DNA of 64,000 nucleotides from assembly GCA_963808615.1 (NCBI GenBank), contig CAWEGV010000011.1:310001-374000 (forward strand), given 5' to 3'. Of the stretch, positions 26,940 through 35,187 are shown in pieces. Both the position numbers and the translations under genes were made by a program. The DNA comes from Palsa-504 sp963808615 (lineage in GTDB: Bacteria > Actinomycetota > Actinomycetes > Streptosporangiales > Streptosporangiaceae). Positions within the stretch are counted from its first letter, which is position 1. Every line of letters starts with the position of its first letter. The notes beneath the pieces are model-generated. The model searched no databases. It saw only the letters and a program-made list of their open reading frames with translations, and was not told where the DNA came from.

Positions 26940-27961
26940 CCCAGCAGAGGCGCCGCGTGAACCGCCTGCGTCTCCCACCATGCGAGCTCCTCGTCGTACC
27001 CGCCCAGGGCCTTCTCCCAGCCGAACTGGACCAGCGCGCCGAGCAGGCACAGCGCGAGCTGGCGATCCCACCAGGGCCCGGTGCCGATGCCGTGCTCTTC
27101 CAGCGCCCGCCGGTAGGCGGCGATCGCGTCCTCCTTGCCCTGCGGCAGGCGGCGGCAGTTGATCGCCAGGTACCAGGCCAGGTCGGAAAGCGCCGCCCCG
27201 CGCCCCGGCTGCTCCCAGTCCAGCAGGACGGTCCGGCCCTGGTCGTCGGTACCCAGGTTGTCCAGCTTCCAGTTGCTGTGCACGAACGTATGCGGGGTGG
27301 CGTCCAGGGCCTCCACCAGCGGGCCAGGGTCCCGGGCCAGCGGCGTGACGATCGCGGCTGCGGCCGGTGCCACCTCGGCCAGCCGGGGCCAGCCCTCGCC
27401 GACCAGCCGCGGCACCAGGTGCGCAGAGCCGACCGAGGTCTCCGCGTGCGCCAGCCACGGGGACAGCTCCAGGTAGCGGTGCATGACCGGGACGACCTCG
27501 CACTCGGCGCCGCAATCCCAGAACGCCGCGTGCATCGCGGCCATGTGCCGCAGGAAGCGCAGGTGCTGATCCAGGCCGATCGGCTCGTCGCTCACCGGGA
27601 CCAGCCACGCCGACACGTCCCGCATCAGCAGCGCACATCCGCCCGAGGGCCGCCGGCCGTCGCCGGCTTCCGGGGCCACCCCCACGATCGGCTGGTTGAA
27701 ACACGGGGGCAGCCGGGCCAGGATGCCCCGCTCCCAGGCCAGCAGCGGCGCTCCCGGCAAGCAGCCGGAGGCCCGCATGGTCCAGTCCTCGGCCAGGTCG
27801 AGGCGCTTGAGCACGTACGGCTGGCCGCCGATCACCAGCCGCTCCAGCTGCGCCCCGGATTTCCCTGGCCCCTCGTCCAGCCCCGTCCGTTCGGTCGCGC
27901 CCGCGATGAGCTCGGCCACGCTGGCGGACAGGGGCGGCGCTCCCGCTGGAGCATCAGGCAT
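26936..27961 (-). CDS. Aminoglycoside phosphotransferase (APH)-fold protein
   Basis: A 341-residue APH/choline-kinase-fold protein; the start at 27961 follows a GGAGG ribosome binding site and overlaps the SnoaL stop by eight bases. Recognisable parts: YVLKRLDLAEDW (nucleotide Lys), the catalytic loop FVHSNWKLDNLG and the metal-binding LLDWEQPGRGAALSDLAWYL. The usual HGDxxxxN loop reads HSNWKLDN, so the expected catalytic Asp is replaced by Asn, which may mean weak or no kinase activity. Substrate is unknown; it shares an operon with a SnoaL-like protein and a methyltransferase. Confidence 0.78.
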   Translation of the reverse strand: MPDAPAGAPPLSASVAELIAGATERTGLDEGPGKSGAQLERLVIGGQPYVLKRLDLAEDWTMRASGCLPGAPLLAWERGILARLPPCFNQPIVGVAPEAGDGRRPSGGCALLMRDVSAWLVPVSDEPIGLDQHLRFLRHMAAMHAAFWDCGAECEVVPVMHRYLELSPWLAHAETSVGSAHLVPRLVGEGWPRLAEVAPAAAAIVTPLARDPGPLVEALDATPHTFVHSNWKLDNLGTDDQGRTVLLDWEQPGRGAALSDLAWYLAINCRRLPQGKEDAIAAYRRALEEHGIGTGPWWDRQLALCLLGALVQFGWEKALGGYDEELAWWETQAVHAAPLLG

Positions 27962-28346
27962 CCGCGGCCTCCATCTCGGCAAGCAGTGACGCCGGCCACC
28001 GTCCTCCGCACATCACGGTGTCGGCCACGATCTGATCATCGGCCACCGTGAGCAGGTGCATGTGATGGCCGGCATGCGGCACGCCGTTCTCGGTCCAGCT
28101 GAGCGTGTACTCCAGCACCTCGCTCGGCCCGCCGGAGACCGGGCACCGGCGCAGTTCGCCGAGCGTGGCCGGGTCGGCGAACCACTTCTTGTACTCGGCG
28201 CGGACCGCGTCCGCGCCGCGGGCGTGCAGCCGCCAGTTCGGGACCGTCGCGTCGAGCGTGGCGTCCGCGCTCCACGCGTCGCAGTCACCGATGGTGGCGG
28301 TCTCGATCGCGGTCAGGAACTTATCGATCGCCGGTGAATCTGGCAT
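27954..28346 (-). CDS. SnoaL/NTF2-like protein
   Basis: A 130-residue protein starting after an AGGAGG ribosome binding site. The sequence fits the SnoaL-like cone-shaped alpha+beta barrel: an N-terminal helix (IDKFLTAIETATIGD), DATLDATVPNWRLHARGADAVRAEYKKWF, then the strands VLEYTLSWTENG, AGHHMHLLTVADDQIVADTVMCGGRW. These small proteins act as cyclases, hydroxylases or binding proteins. It heads a three-gene minus-strand operon and has the tandem TTGCAG repeat about 50 bases upstream. Confidence 0.8.
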   Translation of the reverse strand: MPDSPAIDKFLTAIETATIGDCDAWSADATLDATVPNWRLHARGADAVRAEYKKWFADPATLGELRRCPVSGGPSEVLEYTLSWTENGVPHAGHHMHLLTVADDQIVADTVMCGGRWPASLLAEMEAADA

Positions 28347-28396
28347 CTGCGGCCTCCTGTTGTCTGGTGCGTCGCCACCAGCGTGCCCGCCAGAGC

Positions 28397-28413
28397 TTGC
28401 AGCCAGGTTGCAG
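28397..28413. promoter_or_regulatory. TTGCAG-N5-TTGCAG direct repeat (copy 2)
   Basis: TTGCAG hexamers at 28397 and 28408 repeat the 11-base spacing of the element beside the BTAD regulator. It lies 50 bases upstream of the SnoaL-like start, in the same orientation relative to its gene as copy 1 has to the cupin, and squeezed between that gene and the MetE-like stop. Confidence 0.6.
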
Positions 28414-28416
28414 TCC

Positions 28417-29571
28417 TCACCAGAGCCGGGCCGTGGCCCGGCGCGCACCCTCGGCCAGGGCCTCGAACTTGGCCCACACGATCGTCGGATGGATCTCCGG
28501 GGTGTAACTGGCCTGAGACGCGAAGCCGCAGTCGGCACTGGCCACCACGTTCTCCCGGCCCACCAGTCCGGCGAACCGGACGATGCGATCAGCGATGGTG
28601 TCGGGGTGCTCGACGATGCTGGTGGCGTGGCTGATGACTCCGGGCAGCAGGACCGTGTCCGGCGGCGGCGTGACCGACTCGAACACGTGGTACGCGTGCT
28701 CGTGCCGGGGGTTGGCGGCCTCGAAGGAGAAGGCTCCGGCCTCGATCGTGAACAAGATGCCGATCAGCTCCGACAGCGGGGCGTCGTGCACCCGTGGTCC
28801 CTCGTTGATGCCGTAGCACGTGTGCAGCCGGACCAGGTTGCGGGGAATGCCCGCCAGGCTCCGGTTGACCGCGTTGACGTACCCCTGGGCCACGGCCAGC
28901 TTGTCTCGCGCCGAGCCGGCGCCGTAGCTGAACACGTCGGTCAGGAACGGGTCATCGATCTGCAGGGTGAAGCCCGCGTCGACGATGGCCGCGTACTCGA
29001 CGTGCAGCGCATCTGCCACCGCGGCCAGGTAGTCCGGTTGCGACGGGTAGTACTCGTTGGCGCCGACCCCGCTGGGCGCCACGGCGCAGACGAACACCTC
29101 GTCCGCGCTGGCCTGGCCGACCGCCTCGCGGAGCAGGTCCAGGTCACGCCGCAGGCGTTCGTCCCCGGTATAGGACACGGGTCCGGTGCAGGCCAGCGGC
29201 ACCGCTGGGGCGGCCATCCCGCCGGTCATCGCCCTGGTGAGGTACTGCTCGTAGTACTCGGGGAAGCTGTCGATCTCGGCCCGGAATCCCTCCAGGGGGT
29301 CACGGCCGGGCCGCGGCTCGAAGCCGCTCAGCCGCTGCCCGATGTAGGCGTAGAACCCGGTCTTGGTCTGCTCCCCGTCACTGATCATGTCCAGTCCGGC
29401 TGCCCGCTGCCGGGCCACGACGTCCGCGACGGCCTTGCGTTCGGTCTCGGCGAGCTCGGCCGGATCGACCGGACGCCCTTCGGCAGCGGCCTTCATCAGG
29501 TCGAGCAGCGCCCTGGGCCGGGCCAGGCTGCCCACGTGGGTGGTGCGGATGCGATCTGTGCTGCGGATCAT
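28417..29571 (-). CDS. Cobalamin-independent methionine synthase (MetE C-domain) family protein
   Basis: A 384-residue (beta-alpha)8-type protein similar to the C-terminal catalytic domain of MetE: TTHVGSLARP at the start, a zinc-binding RLHTCYGIN (HxC) and SADCGFASQ (final Cys ligand). Full MetE is twice as long, so this belongs to the single-domain family found in actinobacteria, which transfers methyl groups between an unknown methyl donor and a thiol or related acceptor. The ATG at 29571 is preferred; a TTG 27 bases upstream is possible. It diverges from the TOPRIM gene across a tandem repeat. Confidence 0.82.
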   Translation of the reverse strand: MIRSTDRIRTTHVGSLARPRALLDLMKAAAEGRPVDPAELAETERKAVADVVARQRAAGLDMISDGEQTKTGFYAYIGQRLSGFEPRPGRDPLEGFRAEIDSFPEYYEQYLTRAMTGGMAAPAVPLACTGPVSYTGDERLRRDLDLLREAVGQASADEVFVCAVAPSGVGANEYYPSQPDYLAAVADALHVEYAAIVDAGFTLQIDDPFLTDVFSYGAGSARDKLAVAQGYVNAVNRSLAGIPRNLVRLHTCYGINEGPRVHDAPLSELIGILFTIEAGAFSFEAANPRHEHAYHVFESVTPPPDTVLLPGVISHATSIVEHPDTIADRIVRFAGLVGRENVVASADCGFASQASYTPEIHPTIVWAKFEALAEGARRATARLW

Positions 29572-29637
29572 GACAGGCTCGTCTCCGTTCAGCTCCAAGC
29601 CTGCCAGACTCGTCCCGGCGCGGGCTCGGTCTTCCCG

Positions 29638-29761
29638 CCAGCTGCCAGACGGGGCCAGCTGCTGCCGGACGGGGCCAGCTGCCGGACGGGGCCAGCTGCC
29701 GGACGGGGCCAGCTGCTGCCGGACGGGGCCAGCTGCCGGACGGGGCCAGCTGCCAGACTGG
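29638..29761. repeat. Tandem 17/20-bp repeat array
   Basis: About seven units of CCAGCTGCCGGACGGGG occur head to tail; two units carry an extra CTG and are 20 bases long, and the first and last units are diverged. Each unit has the CAGCTG palindrome. The array fills the gap between the divergent MetE-like and TOPRIM genes and ends four bases before the latter's start codon. Confidence 0.85.
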
Positions 29762-29765
29762 GACG

Positions 29766-30425
29766 GTGCCGGAGGAGTCGCTGTCTCAGCTGATCGCGGC
29801 GACCGGGACGGCGGGCGAGGGCAACACCGCGCTCGCCGCCGCGGTGGCCCGCGCGCGGAACGCGGCCGCCGGCCGGTGCGCGGTCATCCTGGTGGAGGGG
29901 CCGAGCGATCAGGCCGCCGTGGGTGTGCTGGCCGCCCGCCGCGGCCGGGACCTGGACACCGAGGGCGTCTTCGTGGTTCCGATGGGCGGCGCCACGAACA
30001 TCGGGCACTTCCTCGAGCTGTTCGGCCCGCGCGGTCTCGGCGTCACCCTGGCTGGCCTGTGCGACGAGGGGGAGGAGGGTGACGTCCTGCGCGGGCTGGC
30101 CCGGGCTGGCCTGCACCCCGGCCCGGCTCGCGCCGACGCCGAACGGCTCGGCTTCTACGTGTGCGTCGCCGACCTGGAAGACGAGATGATCCGCTCGCTG
30201 GGCACCGCCAGGGTCGAGCAGCTCATCGCGGCTCAGGGCGAGCTCACATCGTTCCGGACCTTCTGCCGGCAGCCTGCGCAGCGCAACCGGAGCCGCCAGC
30301 AGCAGCTGAGGCGCTTCATGGGCACCCGCTCAGGCCGGAAGCTGCACTATGCGCGGGTGCTGGCCTCCTCGCTCGAGGAGACCCGGGTGCCCCGCGCGCT
30401 CGACCGGGTCCTCGCTCACGTCTGA
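29766..30425 (+). CDS. Stand-alone OLD-type TOPRIM protein
   Basis: A 219-residue cytoplasmic protein (GTG start) resembling the TOPRIM nuclease domain of OLD-family proteins: AVILVEGPSDQAAVGVLAARRG with the catalytic Glu, VVPMGGATNIGHFLELFG, LAGLCDEGE with the acidic DE pair, and VCVADLEDEMIRSLG. A basic C-terminal region (RNRSRQQQLRRFMGTRSGRK) could touch DNA. The ABC-type ATPase of classic OLD proteins is absent, and no partner ATPase is adjacent. It could be a DNA repair or defence nuclease. The tandem repeat runs right up to its start, so the real start could be downstream. Confidence 0.7.
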   Translation: MPEESLSQLIAATGTAGEGNTALAAAVARARNAAAGRCAVILVEGPSDQAAVGVLAARRGRDLDTEGVFVVPMGGATNIGHFLELFGPRGLGVTLAGLCDEGEEGDVLRGLARAGLHPGPARADAERLGFYVCVADLEDEMIRSLGTARVEQLIAAQGELTSFRTFCRQPAQRNRSRQQQLRRFMGTRSGRKLHYARVLASSLEETRVPRALDRVLAHV

Positions 30426-30449
30426 CTCGGCGGGAGTGCGCGATCTCGG

Positions 30450-31133
30450 TCATCCCGGCGGATCAGCACTCAGCGCGAGCAGCTTGGCCGTGACCTCGGT
30501 CAGGTCCTCGCCGGTGACGTCGGGCGGGGCGAAGGGCGCGCCGTAGCCGCCGGACTTGCGGCTCACCCAGCCGGTGACCAGCCCGGCTCGCTTGGCGCCG
30601 TGGCAGTCCCAGTCGTGCGCGGCAACCAGCGCCATCCGCTCGGGCGGGACGTCCATGACCTCCGCGGCGTACAAGTAGACCACGGCGGCGGGCTTCCACC
30701 GGTACACCTCGCCGACCGAGATGACCCGGTCCACCAGCGAGCCGAGTCCGGCGCGGTCCAGGAACGACGAGATCAAGGACGCGGACCCGTTCGTCAGGCA
30801 GGCCACCCGCAGGCCGGCCTCCGTCAGGCTGGTGATCGCGGGCAGCGCGTCATCAAACGCGGGCAGGTCGTCAAAGGCCGCCATGACCTGCGCTATCTGC
30901 TCGTCGCTGACGGTGTAGTTCGTGAGCGCGCGCAGCGAGGCCTCGGCGACGTCGGCGAAGGCCAGGTAGTCCCCGGCCGCGGACAGCGCCAGGCCGTCTC
31001 GCAGGGTGCGGGTGTACCAGGCTTCGAGCAGATGCGGCGGCTGGCCGATCTCGGCGAGCTTGCCTCGCAGGGGCTCGAGCGACATCAGCGTCTCGATCAC
31101 GTCGAAGGCCACTACGGCCGGGCGGCGGCTCAC
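30450..31133 (-). CDS. HAD-like hydrolase (haloacid dehalogenase type II-like)
   Basis: A 227-residue HAD-superfamily protein starting with GTG inside the preceding stop (GTGA). It has motif I VAFDVIETLMSL (nucleophile Asp 11), motif II LTNGSA (Ser/Thr), motif III Lys within VYRWKPAAVVY and motif IV VAAHDWDCHGAKRAG. The FDVxETL pattern is typical of type II 2-haloacid dehalogenases. A phosphatase role is also possible. It forms a two-gene unit with the flavin disulfide reductase. Confidence 0.82.
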   Translation of the reverse strand: MSRRPAVVAFDVIETLMSLEPLRGKLAEIGQPPHLLEAWYTRTLRDGLALSAAGDYLAFADVAEASLRALTNYTVSDEQIAQVMAAFDDLPAFDDALPAITSLTEAGLRVACLTNGSASLISSFLDRAGLGSLVDRVISVGEVYRWKPAAVVYLYAAEVMDVPPERMALVAAHDWDCHGAKRAGLVTGWVSRKSGGYGAPFAPPDVTGEDLTEVTAKLLALSADPPG

Positions 31134-32512
31134 GACGAACCGAGATTCTTCAGCGCGTCTTCGATGGCGCGGTGGAAGGTCGGGTAGGCGTACGGCATGT
31201 TGCGCAAGGTGGCCACCGGCACCTCGGCTCGTACGGCCACCTGCAGGGCGCTGAGTACCTCGCCTCCGGACGGGCCGGCCGAGGTGGCGCCGACCAGCAC
31301 CGACCGGTCGGCATCCTCGATGACCTTGATGAACCCGTCGTTGCCCGCCTTGTGGATCCAGCCCCGGGCGGAGTAGGGCAGCTGGGTCACGCCGGTCCGC
31401 ACCCGCAGGCCCGCCGCCCGGGCCTGCTCCTCGGTCAGGCCGACGCTGCCGACCTCCGGGTCGGTAAAGGTCACCCTGGGGACCGCGCGGTAGTCGGCGG
31501 GCCCCTCTTCGCCGGAGCCGAGGATGTCGCGGACCGCGATATCCGCCTGGTACATGGACATGTGGGTGAACGCGCCCTTGCCGGTCACGTCGCCGATGGC
31601 CCACACGCCGTCCGCCGCGCGCATCCAGCCGTCCGTGGGTATGGCCCGGGCCTGATCGTCCAGGCCCACCGCGGCCACCCCCACCGCGGCCAGGTCCACC
31701 CGGCGCCCGGTGGCGACCAGCAGCCGCTCGGCGGCTCGCGCGCTGTTGCCGATGCGAACGGTGAAACAGGCGCCGTTGTGGCTGACCCGCTCGGCCGGGG
31801 CACTCGTGCACACCGTGATGCCCTCGCGCATGAAGATCCGCTCGATCAAGGCGCTGGCCTCGGGTTCCTCGAACGACAGCAGCCTGGGCAGCGCCTCGAC
31901 CACGGTGACGGACGTGCCGAACCGGGCGAACACCTGGGCCAGTTCGGCACCGATGGCTCCGCCGCCCAGCACGATCAGCGACTCGGGCACCTGCTCGGCC
32001 TGGACGATGTCCCGGTTCGTCCAGTACGGGGTGCCGGCCAGGCCCTCGACGGGCGGGATGGCGGGCTCGGTACCGCTGTTGATCACGATGCCCTTGCGCG
32101 CCGCGAACACCCGGGTGCCCTCCGCGGTGCCCACCGTCACCTGGCCCGGCGCGGTGATCTTGCCGTGCCCGCGGACCAGGTGGCCGCCCTTGTCGGTGAA
32201 CCTGTCGGCCGCCACCTTGTCGTTCCAGTCGTCGGTGGCCTCCTCACGGATCCGCCGTGCGACCGCCGTCCAGTCGGGGGTGACGGTGGACGTCCCGGCC
32301 ACGCCGGGGGCGCGCCTGGTCTCGGCGATCAGGTTGGCGGCGCGGATCATCATCTTGGAAGGGATGCATCCGTAGTAAGGGCATTCACCTCCGACCAGGC
32401 GGGCCTCGACGCCGGTCACGTGCAGCCCGGCCTCGGCCAGGGCGCCGGCCGCGTACTCCCCGCCCGGGCCCATTCCGATCACGACCACATCGGTGGGCTC
32501 TGGTTCGTCCAT
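31130..32512 (-). CDS. Class I pyridine nucleotide-disulfide oxidoreductase
   Basis: A 460-residue FAD flavoenzyme chosen to start at the ATG after CAGGAG. The redox-active pair lies in GGECPYYGCIPSK (CX4C), following the FAD motif VVVIGMGPGGEYAAG; NAD(P)-binding is LIVLGGGAIGAELAQVFARFG, and the second FAD motif is VWAIGDVTGKG. The C-terminal interface, usually HAHPTxxE in dihydrolipoamide dehydrogenases, reads YAYPTFHRAIE, so the general-base His is replaced by Tyr. It is therefore not a standard Lpd; an actinobacterial dihydrolipoyl-dehydrogenase-like or mercuric-reductase-like enzyme with unknown substrate is most likely. Confidence 0.83.
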   Translation of the reverse strand: MDEPEPTDVVVIGMGPGGEYAAGALAEAGLHVTGVEARLVGGECPYYGCIPSKMMIRAANLIAETRRAPGVAGTSTVTPDWTAVARRIREEATDDWNDKVAADRFTDKGGHLVRGHGKITAPGQVTVGTAEGTRVFAARKGIVINSGTEPAIPPVEGLAGTPYWTNRDIVQAEQVPESLIVLGGGAIGAELAQVFARFGTSVTVVEALPRLLSFEEPEASALIERIFMREGITVCTSAPAERVSHNGACFTVRIGNSARAAERLLVATGRRVDLAAVGVAAVGLDDQARAIPTDGWMRAADGVWAIGDVTGKGAFTHMSMYQADIAVRDILGSGEEGPADYRAVPRVTFTDPEVGSVGLTEEQARAAGLRVRTGVTQLPYSARGWIHKAGNDGFIKVIEDADRSVLVGATSAGPSGGEVLSALQVAVRAEVPVATLRNMPYAYPTFHRAIEDALKNLGSS

Positions 32513-32662
32513 GCCGTGCTCCTGCCCTGTGCGGCTGATCATCGTGCGCCCGTGGCCGGACCCGGAATTGGCCGGGGGCGTCACAGCAGGAGGGCCGGCA
32601 TCGGGACGGCCCATGTCCATGACCAGGTACGTCAGGCTTCGGTTATGGGCAACAAACCTACC

Positions 32663-33988
32663 TCAAGCATCCGGAGGATCGCCGCCGTCTTCCAGGTCCG
32701 AGATGTCCAGCTCGGGCTGGCCGTGCACGAAGGCGTCGGGGCTTTCCAGGTCGTCGGTGGTAGGCAGTAGGTCGGGGTGGGCCCACAGGGCATCCCGGCC
32801 GTCGATGCCGCGGGCGTCGGTGAGACCCTGCCAGATGGCCGCCGCCTCGCGCAGCCTGCGCGGACGCAGTTCGAGCCCGACCAAAGTCGCGAACGTGAGT
32901 TCGGCCGGGCCACCGGTGGCCCGGCGCCTCCTGATCGCTTCGGCGAGGGCATCCGCGTGCGTCAGCCGGTCCCGGGCTGCGACGCTGACCACGGTCGCGA
33001 CCCACCCCTCGACCAGGGCCAGCGCCGTCTCCAGCCGCGCCAGCGCGGCCTGCTGCGCGGGCGTGTCCTCCGGCCGGAACAGGCCCTCGCCCTGCAGTGC
33101 CTCGCGCAGCGCCTCGGGGTTGGCCAGGTCGACGTCGGGGATCGCCTCCTGCAGCCTCGTCATGTCCACGGTGATGCCGCTGGCGTACTGCTCGACCGCG
33201 CCGAGCAGGTGAGCGCGCAGCCACGGGACGTGCGCGAACAGCCGCTGGTGGGCAGCCTCCCTCAGCGCGAGGAAGAGCCGGACCTCGCCGGCGTCGACGG
33301 ACAGGCCCTGCCCGAACTGGGCCACCCCCGACGGCAGCAGCGCGGCCACCCCTTCCGGGCCGAGCGGCAGCCCGATGTCCGACGAGCCGACCACCTCGCG
33401 CGCGAGCTCGCCGACCGCCGTCCCGGTCTGGCTGCCGATCATGGCCCCGCCGATCTGCCGCAGCATCGCGCTTAGCCCCGCCATCCCGCCGGGGCCGCCC
33501 AGGGCCCCGAGGGCCTGCCGGACCTCATCGGGGACATCCTCGCCGAGTTGCGTCGGGTCGGTGTTGAGCATGCCGCTCATCGCCTCGACGCCCTTGGCCG
33601 CGATGGGATCGCAGAGCTTGGCCCAGACTGGGAAGGTGGCCTCGAGCCACTCCGACCGGCTCCAGGCCTCGATCTTGCGGACCCCAGAGGGGAACGAGGC
33701 GGCTTCGTCCAGCCACAGGTCGGCCAGGCGGACCGCCTCGGCGATCTCCCGGCGCTGCGCGTCCAGGACGCTCGGATCGCCCGCCGCCGCGATCGCGTGC
33801 CGGGCCACGTTCTTGGCCAGGTCCCAGTTGACCGGGCCGCCGCGCCAGGACAGGAGGTCGGCGAACTGCCGCAGCGCGTCGGCGAATTGCTGCGGATCGC
33901 CCATCGGCCCGAACTGGCCTGAAGACCCCTGGCCGCCCTGGTCTTCCGGCTTGTCGGGCAGACCGAAGCCGAACGGGCGGTCAGCCAT
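32663..33988 (-). CDS. Zinc-dependent metalloprotease, DUF2342 family
   Basis: A 441-residue protein. Its first ~30 residues are Gly/Gln-rich and disordered (FGFGLPDKPEDQGGQG), then come long helices and the DUF2342 zinc-binding motif LFLALREAAHQRLFAHVPWLRAHL near residue 235, where EAAHxRLF resembles a rearranged zincin site. Members are found across actinobacteria and are often described as associated with F420 biosynthesis, but function is not established. It diverges from the SDR-like gene with only 29 bases between starts, so their promoters must overlap within the coding ends. Confidence 0.82.
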   Translation of the reverse strand: MADRPFGFGLPDKPEDQGGQGSSGQFGPMGDPQQFADALRQFADLLSWRGGPVNWDLAKNVARHAIAAAGDPSVLDAQRREIAEAVRLADLWLDEAASFPSGVRKIEAWSRSEWLEATFPVWAKLCDPIAAKGVEAMSGMLNTDPTQLGEDVPDEVRQALGALGGPGGMAGLSAMLRQIGGAMIGSQTGTAVGELAREVVGSSDIGLPLGPEGVAALLPSGVAQFGQGLSVDAGEVRLFLALREAAHQRLFAHVPWLRAHLLGAVEQYASGITVDMTRLQEAIPDVDLANPEALREALQGEGLFRPEDTPAQQAALARLETALALVEGWVATVVSVAARDRLTHADALAEAIRRRRATGGPAELTFATLVGLELRPRRLREAAAIWQGLTDARGIDGRDALWAHPDLLPTTDDLESPDAFVHGQPELDISDLEDGGDPPDA

Positions 33989-34017
33989 CGTTGGCTCTGG
34001 GGCAGGATGGAAGGGTC

Positions 34018-35178
34018 ATGACCGTCACGTTATCTCGGGAGAAGCACACTGTGACAAACGCCCGGCGGCCGGTTCGCCACGAGCGCAGTGACACACGCCC
34101 CCAGCCTATGCCCGTGGTGGCGGTCACGGGTGCGGCTAGCGGCATCGGACATGCCCTGACCGTCAGGCTCGCCTCCTCGCAGTCGGTCAAGAAGGTGATC
34201 GCGATCGATGCGCGCCGGGGTGACATCGCCGGGGTGACCTGGCGCGTGGCCGACGTGCGCGACCCCGCGCTGGCCGGCCGGCTGGCCGGCGTGGACGTGG
34301 TGGTGCATGCGGACCTGGACCTGGCCCCGGACTCCGATGCCCGGCAGCGGCGGGCGTTCAACGTCCGCGGCGCGCAAACGGTGCTCGCCGCCGCCGCGGC
34401 CGGCCGTGTCGGCCGGGTGGTGCTGGTGACCAGCTCCATGGTGTACGGCGCCCGCCAGGACAACCCGGTGCCGTTGGCGGAGGACGCCCCGCTGGCCGCG
34501 GACACCTATGACAGCGTGGCCGGCGACCTGCTGGAGGTCGAGCAGCTGGCCCTCCGCTCGCCGCGGGCCTACCCCGGCCTGGCCGTGACCGTGATGCGGC
34601 CCGCCGCTCTGGTCGGCGAGCCTCCGTACCCGGTGGACACCCTGGTCACCAGGCATTTCGAGGCGCCCAGGCTGCTCACCGTGAAGGGCTGCGCGCCACG
34701 CTGGCAGTTCTGCCACGTCGACGATCTCGGCTCCGCGCTGGAGATCGCGGTCGCCGGCGGCGTCGAAGGCGAGTTCGCAGTCGGCTGTGACGGCTGGCTC
34801 GAGCAGGACGAGGTAGAGCAGATCAGCGGGCTGAAGAGCATCGAGCTGCCCGCCCGGCTGACGTTCGGGACCGCGCAGCGGCTGCACCGGCTGGGCGTGA
34901 CCCCGGCGCCCGTGATGGACCTGCGCTACATGGTGTACCCGTGGGTGGTGGACTGCGCCCGGCTGCGCGGCGCCGGCTGGCGCCCGCAGCTGGACAACGC
35001 GGCCGCGCTCCGCGTCCTGCTCGACCAGCGGCACGGCCGGCACGCCGTGGCCGGCCGCCGCATCGCGCGCAAGGAGGCCACCATCACCGCCGCTGGAGCC
35101 ACCGTGGCCGCGGCCGCCATCGGCACCGCCGCCATCGTCCGCCGCGCCCGCCGCCACCGCCACCCCGGTTCCGGGTAA
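34018..35178 (+). CDS. NAD-dependent epimerase/SDR-like protein with C-terminal membrane helix
   Basis: A 386-residue extended SDR. It has the N-terminal dinucleotide motif VVAVTGAASGIGHAL, LVTSSMVYGA before the active site and FCHVDDLGSALEIAV. The expected YxxxK dyad reads YDSVA, so the catalytic Lys is missing and ordinary epimerase chemistry is unlikely. A Gly/Ala-rich helix at about 350-372 followed by a very basic tail (RRARRHRH) looks like a C-terminal membrane anchor. It may bind a nucleotide sugar or act as a regulatory scaffold. The start ATG has GGAAGG in front; GTG at 34051 is an alternative. Confidence 0.72.
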   Translation: MTVTLSREKHTVTNARRPVRHERSDTRPQPMPVVAVTGAASGIGHALTVRLASSQSVKKVIAIDARRGDIAGVTWRVADVRDPALAGRLAGVDVVVHADLDLAPDSDARQRRAFNVRGAQTVLAAAAAGRVGRVVLVTSSMVYGARQDNPVPLAEDAPLAADTYDSVAGDLLEVEQLALRSPRAYPGLAVTVMRPAALVGEPPYPVDTLVTRHFEAPRLLTVKGCAPRWQFCHVDDLGSALEIAVAGGVEGEFAVGCDGWLEQDEVEQISGLKSIELPARLTFGTAQRLHRLGVTPAPVMDLRYMVYPWVVDCARLRGAGWRPQLDNAAALRVLLDQRHGRHAVAGRRIARKEATITAAGATVAAAAIGTAAIVRRARRHRHPGSG

Positions 35179-35187
35179 CGTGGCAAC

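Noticed and set aside
26004..27704. A 566-residue methyltransferase with a long N-terminal extension
   Set aside because: The extension is an alternative frame of the phosphotransferase gene; the ATG at 26939 is coupled to its stop and starts a normal methyltransferase.
29363..30082. Proline-rich open frame running through the tandem repeat
   Set aside because: It consists mostly of the repeat read in frame and of shadows of the MetE-like and TOPRIM genes.
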